64,000 nt of DNA from Schauerella aestuarii (GTDB taxonomy: Bacteria; Pseudomonadota; Gammaproteobacteria; Burkholderiales; Burkholderiaceae_B). The position numbers and the translations under genes were made by a program. Of this stretch, positions 30,829-39,694 are shown one piece after another. Location of the stretch: contig NZ_SIZW01000043.1 in NCBI RefSeq assembly GCF_009866805.1, positions 992,001 through 1,056,000 of the forward strand. Reading direction: 5' to 3'. Every line of letters begins with the position of its first letter. The stretch's first letter is position 1. Below the pieces are notes generated by a model, which saw only the letters and a program-made list of their open reading frames with translations, made no database searches and had not been told where the DNA came from.

Positions 30829-31917
30829 CTACTGCGCGAACAGATTGGACAGCGCACCACCGATGCCTTCCACGGCGCTTCCCAGGCCGCCGGCCATGTT
30901 TTCGACGCTGATCCCCAAGGCCGAGGCAAGGCCCCCGGCGACTCGGGTGGATATATCGTCGTCGAGTTTGAACTGAGGCGATTTCAACGTACCCGTCATC
31001 GTGAAATCGAAAATGGCGCGGCCCTTGTTGTCCTCCAGCATCGCCAGCGCAGCCTTTTTGGGTAGTGCCGCAAGCCCTTCATCCCGCAGCTTCAAATCGT
31101 GCAGCACCAATTGTCCGCTGGCATTGAGCTTTTGATTATCGACGCGCGAGCGCATCCGCATATCGAGCCTGCCGCCATTGAACGCCAAGGGTGAATCGCG
31201 GCGAAGATAAGGTGAAAACAGTGCGACGTCCACCTGGGACAGTGCAATGTTTACATCAGCGTTGCGCGAGGCGAGGGCAATCCATCCCTCCACATTCAAC
31301 TTTCCAGTCGAAATTTTGGTGGTTGGATTACCGGTAATCCGAATATCGGTGCGCGCATCGTCGAGCGGAAAATGCAGTGGTGCGATCGTGGCGTTCACAT
31401 TGCCGATCGGAATGTGATGCGGTGGTTTCTTGCTGACCACGGCGTCGTAGTAGTCAATACGTCCGTCCGCGAATTCGAGTTTGCCGATGCGGGTTTCCCG
31501 CTTTTCGGTCTCTCCGCGTGCGCGGGCTTCTTCGCTTCGCTGCTGGGCGCGTTTGCGCAGCGATGGGAGTGCGTCGATCTGACCATTGCCGCGCCGAACG
31601 GCAGTCAGCACGAAGTCTTCGACGCGTACGCTGTCGTAGACATTGCGCTTGGCAATCAACGCGCGCCAGTCCGGATGAACGACGATGCGCGCCGCCTTCA
31701 GCGCATTATCGGCTGGCCAATCGTCTTCGCCATCGAGCGTAACGCCTTCAAGTACGACTGAAGAAAACCCAACGTGGATACGTTCGATCTTTCCTATAGG
31801 GCCGACGAAGTCGGCGATGCGGCTTTCAACGAATCTAACGCTGATCATGAGTCCGGCAACCGCAATCGCGGCGAGAACCAGCACGGCAACAATGGACCGG
31901 ACGACGATTTTGCGCAT
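30829..31917 (-). CDS. AsmA/DUF748-like envelope protein
   Basis: A 362-residue protein with one N-terminal membrane anchor (VVRSIVAVLVLAAIAVAGLM) and a long periplasmic, beta-rich region with AsmA-like features (GVTLDGEDDWPADNALKAAR, VRVEDFVLTAVRRGNGQIDA, ITGNPTTKISTGKLNVEGWI). The C-terminus is Gly/Ala-rich and ends LSNLFAQ. AsmA relatives are thought to act in phospholipid transport between membranes. The gene stands alone; no Shine-Dalgarno is obvious before the ATG. Confidence 0.75.
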   Translation of the reverse strand: MRKIVVRSIVAVLVLAAIAVAGLMISVRFVESRIADFVGPIGKIERIHVGFSSVVLEGVTLDGEDDWPADNALKAARIVVHPDWRALIAKRNVYDSVRVEDFVLTAVRRGNGQIDALPSLRKRAQQRSEEARARGETEKRETRIGKLEFADGRIDYYDAVVSKKPPHHIPIGNVNATIAPLHFPLDDARTDIRITGNPTTKISTGKLNVEGWIALASRNADVNIALSQVDVALFSPYLRRDSPLAFNGGRLDMRMRSRVDNQKLNASGQLVLHDLKLRDEGLAALPKKAALAMLEDNKGRAIFDFTMTGTLKSPQFKLDDDISTRVAGGLASALGISVENMAGGLGSAVEGIGGALSNLFAQ

Positions 31918-31967
31918 GGCGGAAGAGGGCGTTCAAGCGCCTGTAATGGGGTGGAGGGAGTATCGTA

Positions 31968-31998
31968 CAAAAATAAAGGCGCACCAACGGGTGCGCCT
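31968..31998 (-). terminator. Intrinsic terminator for the minus-strand gene at 32049
   Basis: A perfect nine-base stem (31977-31985 with 31990-31998, AGGCGCACC/GGTGCGCCT) and, read on the minus strand, a TTTATTTTT tail. It lies 51 bp beyond the stop of the gene at 32049. Confidence 0.85.
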
Positions 31999-32048
31999 CG
32001 CTTCAACCCGCGCACGACTAATCAGCCGCGTGCGTCGTCAAAACCAAC

Positions 32049-32384
32049 TTAGTTGCCGCCACCCGTCTTGGGCATCGGCTGGCCGGGTTCAGCCGCATTC
32101 GTTTTGGTGCTGCTCTTGTGGTTCATGTCGCCTTTCTTGTGCGTCATGCCCGATTGGGTTTGCGTGCCCTTCTTGGTCGACACGTCATTGCCCTTCCCCG
32201 TGGGCGCAGGCGACTGCTGACCAGCCGGCACGGGTTGGTTGGGGGGGACAGCCGTACCGTCATTAGGCGTGTTGGACGGCGAGGTCGTTACAGGCTTGCC
32301 ACCCATCGTGGATTGCGCCATGACCGGGCCCGAAGCCATCAATGCACCAACCATCAGTGTCGCAGCGATTTGACGAATTTTCAT
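32049..32384 (-). CDS. Secreted low-complexity protein
   Basis: A 111-residue protein with a signal peptide (MKIRQIAATLMVGALMASGP then VMAQ) and a mature part rich in Pro, Thr, Ser, Gln, Lys and Gly (PPNQPVPAGQQSPAPTGKGN; HKKGDMNHKSSTKTN). It is expected to be disordered in the periplasm. GGAGATACTCC precedes the ATG. It has its own strong terminator and is divergent from the methyltransferase gene. No family recognised. Confidence 0.65.
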   Translation of the reverse strand: MKIRQIAATLMVGALMASGPVMAQSTMGGKPVTTSPSNTPNDGTAVPPNQPVPAGQQSPAPTGKGNDVSTKKGTQTQSGMTHKKGDMNHKSSTKTNAAEPGQPMPKTGGGN

Positions 32385-32496
32385 GGAGTATCTCCGATAC
32401 GTGTTTAAGGTGATGGGATCAACGCAAACGGCGTGCCTGGGGCTTCCTACCTATAATCGGCGCACGCCGTGCCAATTGCGAGCGGTGACTCTGTTT

Positions 32497-33651
32497 ATGG
32501 ATATCAGCATGACGGCTACGGCCACGATCGAATGGATGCACGAAGATGGGTCGCCTGCGGTGTCTTGGCAATCACCAAGTGGCGCTGCGGCGCCAAAACG
32601 CGTGCGGCTTGCAGACGATCGTATGTCGGCAGACGCGGCATATCGGCTGATTTGTGAAGGCACGTCGTTATTGTGGCAAGGCGATTATCACAATGCCCGG
32701 GCGTTGGTCGATGCGTTGGGCCGCAGGGTCCAGAAGCGTCGGCGCGTACCTGACCCCGCGGCGCCGGCGATCGATCGCTTCAACGCGCATCGGCAGGCGC
32801 AATCGCATCGCGCGCACATCATGAATGCCGTGTTGGTGCCCGTCGATGCGCTTTGGCAGGTGGCGTTGCGCCGTGCGCCGGATACGCGCGCGGCGTTGAG
32901 TGCGTGGCACGGGCCAGGCGCCGGGCCCGCCATCATGGCGTTGCGGGCCGTCCAAGGAGTGTTGAGTGCTGCCGAGTGGCAGCGCAAGGGCATTCCGGTT
33001 GCTGCACTTGACGCGACCATTCATCCACGCTTCGGTGTGTATTCGCCTCTGCGTGGCGAATACATTGATTTGGTGATGCGCGCGCCTTTGCCTGAAGGCG
33101 ACACGGCTTTCGACCTGGGCACCGGGACCGGCGTGCTGGCCATCGCGCTGGCCAAGCGCGGTATGAAGCACGTGATTGCGACCGAAATCGATCCGCGCGC
33201 TGTGACGTGCGCACGAGAGAACATTGCGCGTGTGGTGCCGCACGCAGATGTGCGTGTCTTGACGTCGGGCAATCTGTTTCCCGAGGGGAGAGCTTCCCTG
33301 ATTGTGTGCAATCCCCCTTGGTTGCCGGGACGGCCTACGACGCCGATCGAAGGCGCGCTTTACGACCCCGAGAGCCAGATGCTTAACGCCTTTTTGCGCG
33401 GATTGCCGGCGCACCTTGCGCCGCAAGGTGAGGGTTGGCTGATCATGTCGGATCTGGCCGAGCATCTTGGCCTGCGTGCGCCAGGGGCCCTGGAGGCAAT
33501 GATCGATTCTGCCGATCTGGTGGTAGTCGATCGCCTGACCATCCGGCCGCGCCACGGCAAGGCGAGCGATGCGGCCGATCCGCTCGCCTTTGCGCGCACT
33601 CAGGAAGTAACGTCGCTTTGGAGATTATCTACAAAACGTAGCAGCGCCTGA
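32497..33651 (+). CDS. Class I SAM-dependent methyltransferase, PrmC/HemK-like
   Basis: The SAM-binding motif DLGTGTGVLAIALAK and the NPPW catalytic tetrapeptide (CNPPWLPG) place it with methyltransferases that modify side-chain amides or exocyclic amines, such as PrmC and RlmG. The N-terminal about 170 residues are helical and not recognised. Start is uncertain: the frame opens at 32383, but ATGs at 32497 and 32509 agree better with protein composition. The 384-residue length is longer than PrmC, so the substrate is open. Confidence 0.8.
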   Translation: MDISMTATATIEWMHEDGSPAVSWQSPSGAAAPKRVRLADDRMSADAAYRLICEGTSLLWQGDYHNARALVDALGRRVQKRRRVPDPAAPAIDRFNAHRQAQSHRAHIMNAVLVPVDALWQVALRRAPDTRAALSAWHGPGAGPAIMALRAVQGVLSAAEWQRKGIPVAALDATIHPRFGVYSPLRGEYIDLVMRAPLPEGDTAFDLGTGTGVLAIALAKRGMKHVIATEIDPRAVTCARENIARVVPHADVRVLTSGNLFPEGRASLIVCNPPWLPGRPTTPIEGALYDPESQMLNAFLRGLPAHLAPQGEGWLIMSDLAEHLGLRAPGALEAMIDSADLVVVDRLTIRPRHGKASDAADPLAFARTQEVTSLWRLSTKRSSA

Positions 33652-33841
33652 CGCAGGTTGACGCCGCGCCTGGGTTGCGGGGCTGAAATGACGCATCGCA
33701 GCACATAATCCCTTACAACCCGTCATGGCGCTCATCCCTATTCGCACAATGCGACCCTCACAATAGGTGGGCGCATTTCGTGCTGTCTGTCTTCTCCTGC
33801 TGGATAGCACGCGGCTGTTCAGACGTTGACATGGGAAGACT

Positions 33842-34027
33842 ATGACCAGAAAAATTATTCAGATTTCCTCAGGCGCGGCCGAGAATCCGGGCAATGGCGC
33901 GGCGTTGCTGTTCGCATTGGCCGATGATGGCACCTGCTGGCAATTGACCAAACGTACGTCGCCGGAAATTTCGGCCGATTGGGAGCCGCTGCCGGTGCTT
34001 CCGCAAATTGCTGTTCACCAGGAGTAG
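33842..34027 (+). CDS. Hypothetical protein, first gene of a four-gene small-ORF cluster
   Basis: A 61-residue protein starting MTRKIIQISSGAAENPGNGA, with LFALADDGTCWQLTKRTS. GGGAAG precedes the ATG. It may form a short beta-rich domain, since the sequence resembles a single strand-turn-strand unit. It lies 3 bp before the next small gene. No family recognised. Confidence 0.6.
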   Translation: MTRKIIQISSGAAENPGNGAALLFALADDGTCWQLTKRTSPEISADWEPLPVLPQIAVHQE

Positions 34028-34029
34028 CC

Positions 34030-34275
34030 ATGACTGACACCCACGAATCCGATGCGCATGGCATGCAAAACGTTCGCGTCGATCAGGGCGACTGGGATGC
34101 CGCCATGACCGAGTGGCGCACCGCTGCCGCTGCTGCGTTGACAGGTGCGGAGGCTGTTCGCTGGCCTGCCGTTGCCGATCACGACATTACGGCGTGGCGT
34201 AGCGCCCTCGAACGCGCCGATATTGCCAAAACGCGCCTCTTGGCGCTGGCAGAATTGCAATCACTGAAGGGTTGA
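34030..34275 (+). CDS. Hypothetical protein, second gene of the small-ORF cluster
   Basis: An 81-residue acidic, Ala-rich, probably helical protein (WDAAMTEWRTAAAAALTGAE; ALERADIAKTRLLALAELQS). CAGGAG lies before the ATG at 34030, 3 bp after the previous stop, supporting co-translation. No family recognised. Confidence 0.6.
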   Translation: MTDTHESDAHGMQNVRVDQGDWDAAMTEWRTAAAAALTGAEAVRWPAVADHDITAWRSALERADIAKTRLLALAELQSLKG

Positions 34276-34284
34276 AGACAGGTC

Positions 34285-34533
34285 ATGGATACCGACGATA
34301 AAATCGCCGTCTTGGTGCAAACCGTGTCGCAACAAAGTGGCCAGATCGATGCGCTGGCAACCGCGCTGTTGTCGATGCTGCATCTGGCCAAGGATACGCC
34401 GGGCTTGCGTGAAGTGATCGAGCAGAAGCTCGAGCACAACTATTCGGGCTTGCTGGCGCGCTCTGAAAATTCAGACTACGTCGCAGGCTTCGAACGACTT
34501 AGGGATCTGATCGCCATTGCACTGAAAGCGTGA
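34285..34533 (+). CDS. Hypothetical protein, third gene of the small-ORF cluster
   Basis: An 82-residue helical protein (MDTDDKIAVLVQTVSQQSGQ; REVIEQKLEHNYSGLLARSE; FERLRDLIAIALKA). Heptad-like hydrophobic spacing in the first 35 residues suggests a coiled coil. It lies 9 bp after the previous gene. No family recognised. Confidence 0.6.
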   Translation: MDTDDKIAVLVQTVSQQSGQIDALATALLSMLHLAKDTPGLREVIEQKLEHNYSGLLARSENSDYVAGFERLRDLIAIALKA

Positions 34534-34554
34534 TGGCGTCGCCGTCACACTGCT

Positions 34555-34839
34555 ATGGCTAATTTCAACGATTTTGAAGATGTGCGCCGCTGGGTCGGCC
34601 AAAATGGCCACGCGGCACTTGCCGAAGCTGTCGAGCAGCGCACATTGAGCGGCAAAAGCTTCGAGGTGGCGCAAGCCTATCTCGAAGCGCCTTCCGAATT
34701 GCAGGCAGGCGTGGCCGGAGAAGAGGAGGACGACGACCCGAAGTGGGAATGGCGTCCTTGGCGCATCGCCCTGGTGGCCCTATTGTTGATCGGACCGCCG
34801 CTCATCGTGTGGTGGATTCAATCCACGCGCGCCGGCTGA
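34555..34839 (+). CDS. Hypothetical single-span membrane protein, fourth gene of the small-ORF cluster
   Basis: A 94-residue protein with a helical N-terminus (MANFNDFEDVRRWVGQNGHA), an acidic EEEDDDPKWEW linker and one C-terminal membrane span (WRIALVALLLIGPPLIVWWI). This is a tail-anchored layout with the main domain in the cytoplasm. It lies 21 bp after the previous gene. No family recognised. Confidence 0.6.
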   Translation: MANFNDFEDVRRWVGQNGHAALAEAVEQRTLSGKSFEVAQAYLEAPSELQAGVAGEEEDDDPKWEWRPWRIALVALLLIGPPLIVWWIQSTRAG

Positions 34840-34869
34840 AGACGCATTTCTCAGCCTGCACGCAGCGCA

Positions 34870-35187
34870 TCAACCCGCGCTATAGCCGAGCCCGGATAGC
34901 GTTTCAGCATATACGGCATCGCTCGCGCACAGAAATACCACCACGTCCCCCGGTTGAACGTTTTCCAGCACCTCTTCGATTTTGTCCAAGGCTTCGCCCG
35001 GCTCGATCACGGCAGTGGCGTGCACGTCCGCACCGCGTTCGAATTCGCTGGCCGGAACAATGTCGGCGACGGCGTTGATGTCGGGCGGTGCCACGACCAC
35101 ATACGACTGAATGGTTTCACCTTCGATAGCGGTGGTAAGTACCACGCCACCGGGGGCGGCTGTGAGATGCGTGCTGACGAGTTCCAT
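34870..35187 (-). CDS. Hypothetical protein
   Basis: A 105-residue acidic protein (MELVSTHLTAAPGGVVLTTA; EGETIQSYVVVAPPDINAVA; LENVQPGDVVVFLCASDAVY). Alternating hydrophobic strands suggest a small alpha/beta fold. No signal peptide or membrane span. It converges with the four-gene small-ORF cluster, with stops 30 bp apart. No family recognised. Confidence 0.6.
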   Translation of the reverse strand: MELVSTHLTAAPGGVVLTTAIEGETIQSYVVVAPPDINAVADIVPASEFERGADVHATAVIEPGEALDKIEEVLENVQPGDVVVFLCASDAVYAETLSGLGYSAG

Positions 35188-35425
35188 AATGCTCTGCTCT
35201 ATAAGTAGCCGGTCATTCTAACCAAGCTGTTGCAGGTGCGCTGAGGAAGGACAGGAGGGTGTTGGGGTGCCCAATTGCGCAGCCTTTGCGTGAGCTGGGT
35301 AACGCAGCGTAAATCCCGTTTCCAGGCGAAAAGTTGACGGGTTTTCCCGGCCCGTTTTCGATGCCCGGGCCTGTTGCTTGCTAGAAAGGAGATGCCAGAT
35401 TGGCGTATCTTTAAAGGAGTGCAGA

Positions 35426-35602
35426 ATGAACAAAGACCAAGTTAAAGGCCGCGCTGAGGAAGTCGCAGGGAAGGTCAAGGAAGTTGCCGGCAAGGTAACG
35501 GGCAGCACTTCCACGGAACTGAAGGGCAAGGCCGAGCAAGTGGCCGGCAAGACGCAAGCCGCTTATGGCGATGCAAAAGAAGACGCGAAAAAGCGCCCGT
35601 AA
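35426..35602 (+). CDS. CsbD family stress protein
   Basis: A 58-residue hydrophilic protein with the CsbD/UPF0337 pattern: MNKDQVKGRAEEVAGKVKEV, then KLKGKAEQ-like LKGKAEQVAGKTQAAYGDAK. CsbD is general-stress induced in Bacillus, and relatives are common in proteobacteria; the function is unknown. AAAGGAG sits before the ATG at 35426. It is monocistronic with a strong terminator. Confidence 0.85.
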   Translation: MNKDQVKGRAEEVAGKVKEVAGKVTGSTSTELKGKAEQVAGKTQAAYGDAKEDAKKRP

Positions 35603-35624
35603 GCAGGTTGCGTGAGTGTGATGT

Positions 35625-35651
35625 AAAGGCGGCTTCATAGCCGCCTTTTTT
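35625..35651 (+). terminator. Intrinsic terminator after the CsbD gene
   Basis: A ten base-pair stem, AAAGGCGGCT (35625-35634) with AGCCGCCTTT (35639-35648), a four-base loop and a T run. Confidence 0.88.
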
Positions 35652-35772
35652 ACGCCCGGGCCACGCCCTTGCCCCGGTCAGGGGCGGTTTGTATCGGTGA
35701 AGTGAGCAGGCATTCATCGGCATGGCGGCATGTAGGCTATGCTTGCCGCGTTTCGTTGCCGCCAATACGTTC

Positions 35773-37002
35773 ATGACTTCCCCCGAACTCCATCCCGTCG
35801 TTGCAATCATCGGCGCCGGCCCGGCCGGGCTGATGGCCGCCGACGTTCTCAGCATGCAGGGCTTTTCGGTGGTGGTCTATGACGGCATGCCGTCGGGCGG
35901 ACGGAAATTTTTACTTGCCGGACGGGGTGGCCTCAATCTTACCCACAGTGAGCCGCTCGACGCTTTCTCGCGTCGCTACTCGGGGTTTGACGACACGGTC
36001 CCTCAGTGGCTCGATGCGATGAGTCCGCAAGCGTTGCGAACGTGGGCGGATGAATTGGGTGCTGCCACGTTTGTGGGCACGTCGGGTCGCGTGTTTCCCC
36101 ACGAAATGAAAGCGGCGCCGCTGTTGCGCGGCTGGCTGGCGCGCTTGCGTGCGCGTGGGGTCGAGTTTCGGATGCGGCACCGCTGGCAGGGGTTCGACGC
36201 GAATGGCGGGTTGTGCTTTCTCAACGCTGGCGATGCGCTGACGGTCAAGCCGCGGGCGTGTTTGCTCGCATTGGGCGGCGGCAGTTGGTCGCGATTGGGT
36301 TCCGATGGCGCGTGGGTCGATGTGCTGATGGCTAAAGGCGTAGAGATCGCCCCGCTCGCGCCCGCCAACTGCGGATTCGACGTGGCGTGGAGCGCGCCAT
36401 TCGTCGAGAAGTGGGCGGGGCAGCCGCTCAAGAACATCGCGCTGTCGACGGCTTCCGACGGCGAGTTTCGGGCAGGGGAATGCATGTTGACGGCCACCGG
36501 TATTGAAGGCGGCGGCGTTTATGCGTGGTCGGGATCGCTGGTAAAAACGTGTGCATCGCAAGGCCAAGCAAAACTCTTCATCGATTTGCTGCCGGATTGG
36601 TCACGTGAAAAGGTGCTGGCCGCGCTCTCGGTATCGCGCGGCGCCAGGTCGTGGTCGAGCTTTTTGCAAAGCAGGCTTCGATTGACGGGGGCCAAGTGGG
36701 GCGTGTTGCGCGAATGCGTAACGCCCGAAGTCATGTCGTCGCCGATCGCGTTGACGAACGCAATCAAGGCCTTGCCGATCGCACTGTTGCGCCCGCGTCC
36801 CATGGATGAAGCGATCAGTACGTCGGGCGGCGTCATGCGTCAGGCGCTGGACGAAAATCTGATGCTGCGGGCCATGCCGGGTATGTTTTGCGCCGGCGAG
36901 ATGTTGGACTGGGATGCCCCTACAGGGGGCTATCTGCTTACGGCCGTCATGGCAAGCGGTGTGGTCGCGGGCCACGGGATGGCGCGCTATCTGGCGTCAT
37001 GA
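35773..37002 (+). CDS. FAD-dependent flavoprotein, HI0933/BaiN-like
   Basis: A 409-residue oxidoreductase. The N-terminal dinucleotide fold IGAGPAGLMAADVLS is followed by the family segment GRKFLLAGRGGLNLTHSE, and near the C-terminus by STSGGVMR and FCAGEMLDWDAPTGGYLLTA. This is the HI0933-type family, whose BaiN member reduces bile-acid intermediates; the substrate here is unknown. ATG 35773 (MTSPELHP) is chosen over the upstream 35722 because the earlier part is not conserved in character. It converges with the next flavoprotein gene, stops 16 bp apart. Confidence 0.85.
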   Translation: MTSPELHPVVAIIGAGPAGLMAADVLSMQGFSVVVYDGMPSGGRKFLLAGRGGLNLTHSEPLDAFSRRYSGFDDTVPQWLDAMSPQALRTWADELGAATFVGTSGRVFPHEMKAAPLLRGWLARLRARGVEFRMRHRWQGFDANGGLCFLNAGDALTVKPRACLLALGGGSWSRLGSDGAWVDVLMAKGVEIAPLAPANCGFDVAWSAPFVEKWAGQPLKNIALSTASDGEFRAGECMLTATGIEGGGVYAWSGSLVKTCASQGQAKLFIDLLPDWSREKVLAALSVSRGARSWSSFLQSRLRLTGAKWGVLRECVTPEVMSSPIALTNAIKALPIALLRPRPMDEAISTSGGVMRQALDENLMLRAMPGMFCAGEMLDWDAPTGGYLLTAVMASGVVAGHGMARYLAS

Positions 37003-37018
37003 CGGGAAGGGCGTGCAG

Positions 37019-38623
37019 TCATGGCGCCATGATGGCTGTGGCGACTGCCTCTGCCACTTCAATGCCGTCAATGGCGGCGGAGTAGATGCCGCCGGCGTAG
37101 CCCGCGCCTTCACCGGCCGGAAAAAGTCCACGTACGTTGACGCTTTGAAAATCGGCGCCGCGCTTGATCCCGATGGGGGACGATGTACGCGTTTCGACGC
37201 CCGTCAACAACGCATCATCCATTGCGAAGCCGCGCAGCTTGCGCGAGAACGCGGGAAGCGCTTCGCGGATCGCTTCGATAGCATAGTCAGGCAACGCGGT
37301 GCTGAGATCGGTCGGCGTTACGCCTGGGGTGTATGACGGTTTGACATCCCCCAATGACACCGAGGCACGCTTGGCAAGGAAGTCACCTACCCGCTGCGCT
37401 GGCGCCTGATAGGAACTGCCGCCCAACTCGAATGCGCGGCTTTCCCAGTGGCGTTGGAATGCGATTCCGGCCAGGGGATGGCCGGGATAGTCTTTCGGGG
37501 AAATACCCACAACGATGCCGGAGTTGGCATTGCGCTCGGCGCGGGAATATTGACTCATGCCGTTCGTTACCACGCGTCCGGGCTCAGAGGCAGCGGCGAC
37601 CACTGTGCCCCCCGGGCACATGCAGAAACTGTAAACCGCGCGTCCGTTATTGGCATGATGCACGAGCTTGTAGTCAGCAGCACCCAGCATCGGATGCTTG
37701 GCGTACTGGCCGAAACGCGCGTCGTCGATCAGGCTCTGCGGGTGTTCGATGCGAAAGCCAATCGAAAACGGTTTGGCTTCGATATGCACGCCGCGCTCGA
37801 ACAGCATCTCGAAGGTGTCTCGTGCGCTGTGGCCCACAGCCAGCACCAGGTGATTGCACGCAATGGTTTCGCCGCCCGCAAGCGTGATGCCGCGCACTTG
37901 GCCGTCCACGATCTCGAGATCCTCCACGCGACTCTCGAAACGGATTTCACCGCCCAGCGATTCGATCGTGGCGCGCATTTTCTCGACCATGCTCACCAGT
38001 CGGAATGTGCCGATGTGCGGCTTGCTGACGTAGAGTATCTCCTCCGGTGCGCCGGCTTTCACAAACTCGTCGAGCACCTTGCGGCCGTAGAATTTCGGGT
38101 CCTTGATTTGGCTGTAAAGCTTGCCATCCGAGAACGTGCCGGCCCCGCCTTCGCCGAATTGCACATTCGAGTCCGGATTGAGCACCCCTTTGCGCCACAG
38201 TCCGAAAGTATCTTTCGTTCGTTCCCGCACGGCTTTCCCGCGTTCCAGAATAAGCGGCTTGAATCCCATTTGAGCGAGGATCAACCCGGCGAACAGGCCA
38301 CAAGGCCCCATGCCGATTACCACGGGGCGCGGGCCCGATGAGGTGGCGGGTGCCTGACGCACAAAGCGATAAGACATATCCGGCGTCGGCTGAATGTCGT
38401 TGTCTTGTGCAAACGCATGCAGGCAGGCAGCCTCGTCGACGAGCTCGACATCGACCGTATACACCAGCAGGATCGCCGTGCGTTTACGGGCGTCATAGGC
38501 CCGCCGATACACGCTCAACGTCAGCACATCGGCGTCTGCAAGATTCAGACGTGCGACCACGGCGTCGCGGAGTTGCGATTCGGGATGATCGAGGGGGAGT
38601 TTCAGTTGTGAGATGCGTATCAT
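37019..38623 (-). CDS. FAD-dependent dehydrogenase of the COG2509 type
   Basis: A 534-residue flavoprotein. A small N-terminal alpha/beta domain (RISQLKLPLDHPESQLRDAV) precedes the FAD fold, with VVIGMGPCGLFAGLILAQ and LILERGKAVRERTKD, then the signature SNVQFGEGGAGTFSDGKLYS and the C-terminal FPAGEGAGYAGGIYSAAIDG. Such proteins are uncharacterised. The frame opens at 38668, but MIRISQLKLPL at 38623 matches the usual start. Substrate and partner are unknown. Confidence 0.87.
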   Translation of the reverse strand: MIRISQLKLPLDHPESQLRDAVVARLNLADADVLTLSVYRRAYDARKRTAILLVYTVDVELVDEAACLHAFAQDNDIQPTPDMSYRFVRQAPATSSGPRPVVIGMGPCGLFAGLILAQMGFKPLILERGKAVRERTKDTFGLWRKGVLNPDSNVQFGEGGAGTFSDGKLYSQIKDPKFYGRKVLDEFVKAGAPEEILYVSKPHIGTFRLVSMVEKMRATIESLGGEIRFESRVEDLEIVDGQVRGITLAGGETIACNHLVLAVGHSARDTFEMLFERGVHIEAKPFSIGFRIEHPQSLIDDARFGQYAKHPMLGAADYKLVHHANNGRAVYSFCMCPGGTVVAAASEPGRVVTNGMSQYSRAERNANSGIVVGISPKDYPGHPLAGIAFQRHWESRAFELGGSSYQAPAQRVGDFLAKRASVSLGDVKPSYTPGVTPTDLSTALPDYAIEAIREALPAFSRKLRGFAMDDALLTGVETRTSSPIGIKRGADFQSVNVRGLFPAGEGAGYAGGIYSAAIDGIEVAEAVATAIMAP

Positions 38624-38756
38624 GCGGGCAATTCCGGGGCGTTCATCCACAGCTATGGGCTGCGGCATTCAGGCAACGCGCCAGTGTAGTCCAGCCCAAT
38701 GAAAAGCGCCCCGAGGCAGGCGGCATAGGCCTGCATCCCGGAGCGCTGATGTGCGT

Positions 38757-38794
38757 CTTGCGATCAACACCGATTCTTGCGATCAACACGGATC
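38757..38794. repeat. Two-copy 19-bp direct repeat
   Basis: CTTGCGATCAACACCGATT (38757-38775) is followed immediately by CTTGCGATCAACACGGATC (38776-38794), with two differences. It lies in the intergenic region between two minus-strand genes. Confidence 0.7.
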
Positions 38795-38821
38795 TCGGTG
38801 ACGATGCGTCGTCGTGTCGGA

Positions 38822-39046
38822 TCACGCCATCGGCGTTGGCGGTGCAGCGGGCGAGGGCGGCACGACCGGTGGATCGGACGGTGTGGGGGGCGCACCCGGT
38901 GAAGGCGGTTGCCCCGGAATCGGATGCTCGCCGGGGATCGGCGAGTCCGGGTTATCGGGATTGCCGGGCGTGCTGTTGAATCGCACGGGCGGAACGATCG
39001 TCATGGCAGGGCGCACGCTGCGGGCACCGCTAGGCATCTTGAACAT
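38822..39046 (-). CDS. Small proline-rich protein
   Basis: A 74-residue protein. The first 25 residues are basic and hydrophobic (MFKMPSGARSVRPAMTIVPP) and the rest is Pro/Ser/Gly-rich with repeated DPPVVPP, PPSPGAPPTP and IPGEHPIPGQ units. No clear signal peptide. GAAGGAGACCCATA precedes the ATG, a strong ribosome-binding site. It is expected to be disordered. No family recognised. Confidence 0.55.
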   Translation of the reverse strand: MFKMPSGARSVRPAMTIVPPVRFNSTPGNPDNPDSPIPGEHPIPGQPPSPGAPPTPSDPPVVPPSPAAPPTPMA

Positions 39047-39340
39047 TATGGGTCTCCTTCGTATGGATAAGCTGCTGACGTGTTCGCAACCCGCGTGCCC
39101 GTTTTGCCAGGCAATGCCCTCGCGTTGTCTAAAGTGATTGGGACGGCAGTTCCCGCTGCTTCGCCATTTGCAACCCGCTGGAAATAGGTTGTTGCTACTT
39201 CAGTGTGGTTTGCATCCGAATTGCGCGCGTGTTTCGCTGTCATCGCTGCAGGGCTCATGTATTCTGAGCGTGCGCAATCGATGCGCTTTCGATCGACCCA
39301 TTACGCCGTATGGATATACGTGCGCCAGAAGGAGAAAGTC

Positions 39341-39472
39341 ATGAAGAACAAAGCCATTCTCGCCGTGCTGCTCGCCATTTCCGCGCTTACCGCGGGCTGC
39401 AACACCATTGGCGGTGCAGGGAAAGACATTGAGCGTGGCGGAGAAAAAATCCAGGGCGCTGCCAACCGTTAA
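39341..39472 (+). CDS. Entericidin-like small lipoprotein
   Basis: A 43-residue lipoprotein with signal peptide MKNKAILAVLLAISALTAGC (lipobox TAGC) and a short mature helix NTIGGAGKDIERGGEKIQGA. This is the EcnA/EcnB family, in E. coli a stationary-phase antidote/toxin pair linked to membrane lysis; only one member is present here. AGAAGGAGAAAG precedes the ATG at 39341. Its own terminator follows. Confidence 0.88.
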   Translation: MKNKAILAVLLAISALTAGCNTIGGAGKDIERGGEKIQGAANR

Positions 39473-39501
39473 TCCGGTTGAGCCAGTAGTACTGCGGTTT
39501 G

Positions 39502-39535
39502 AAAAGCCTTCGCGCATCGAGCGCGAAGGCTTTTT
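39502..39535 (+). terminator. Intrinsic terminator after the entericidin gene
   Basis: A 14 base-pair perfect stem, AAAAGCCTTCGCGC (39502-39515) with GCGCGAAGGCTTTT (39521-39534), and a T tail. It may work in both directions. Confidence 0.9.
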
Positions 39536-39694
39536 AACGTGGGCATCGATTTACACGGCATCGCTGCCAGAGGGATTTGGTTACGTGAGCCTGCGATCGG
39601 CAGTTACAAAATGCCGATGTGGGACCCGCTATTTCGCTGTCGTCGCGGCATTGCGGCATAATCCTGTCGCATGAAGCTCTTATCGGGAATGAAT

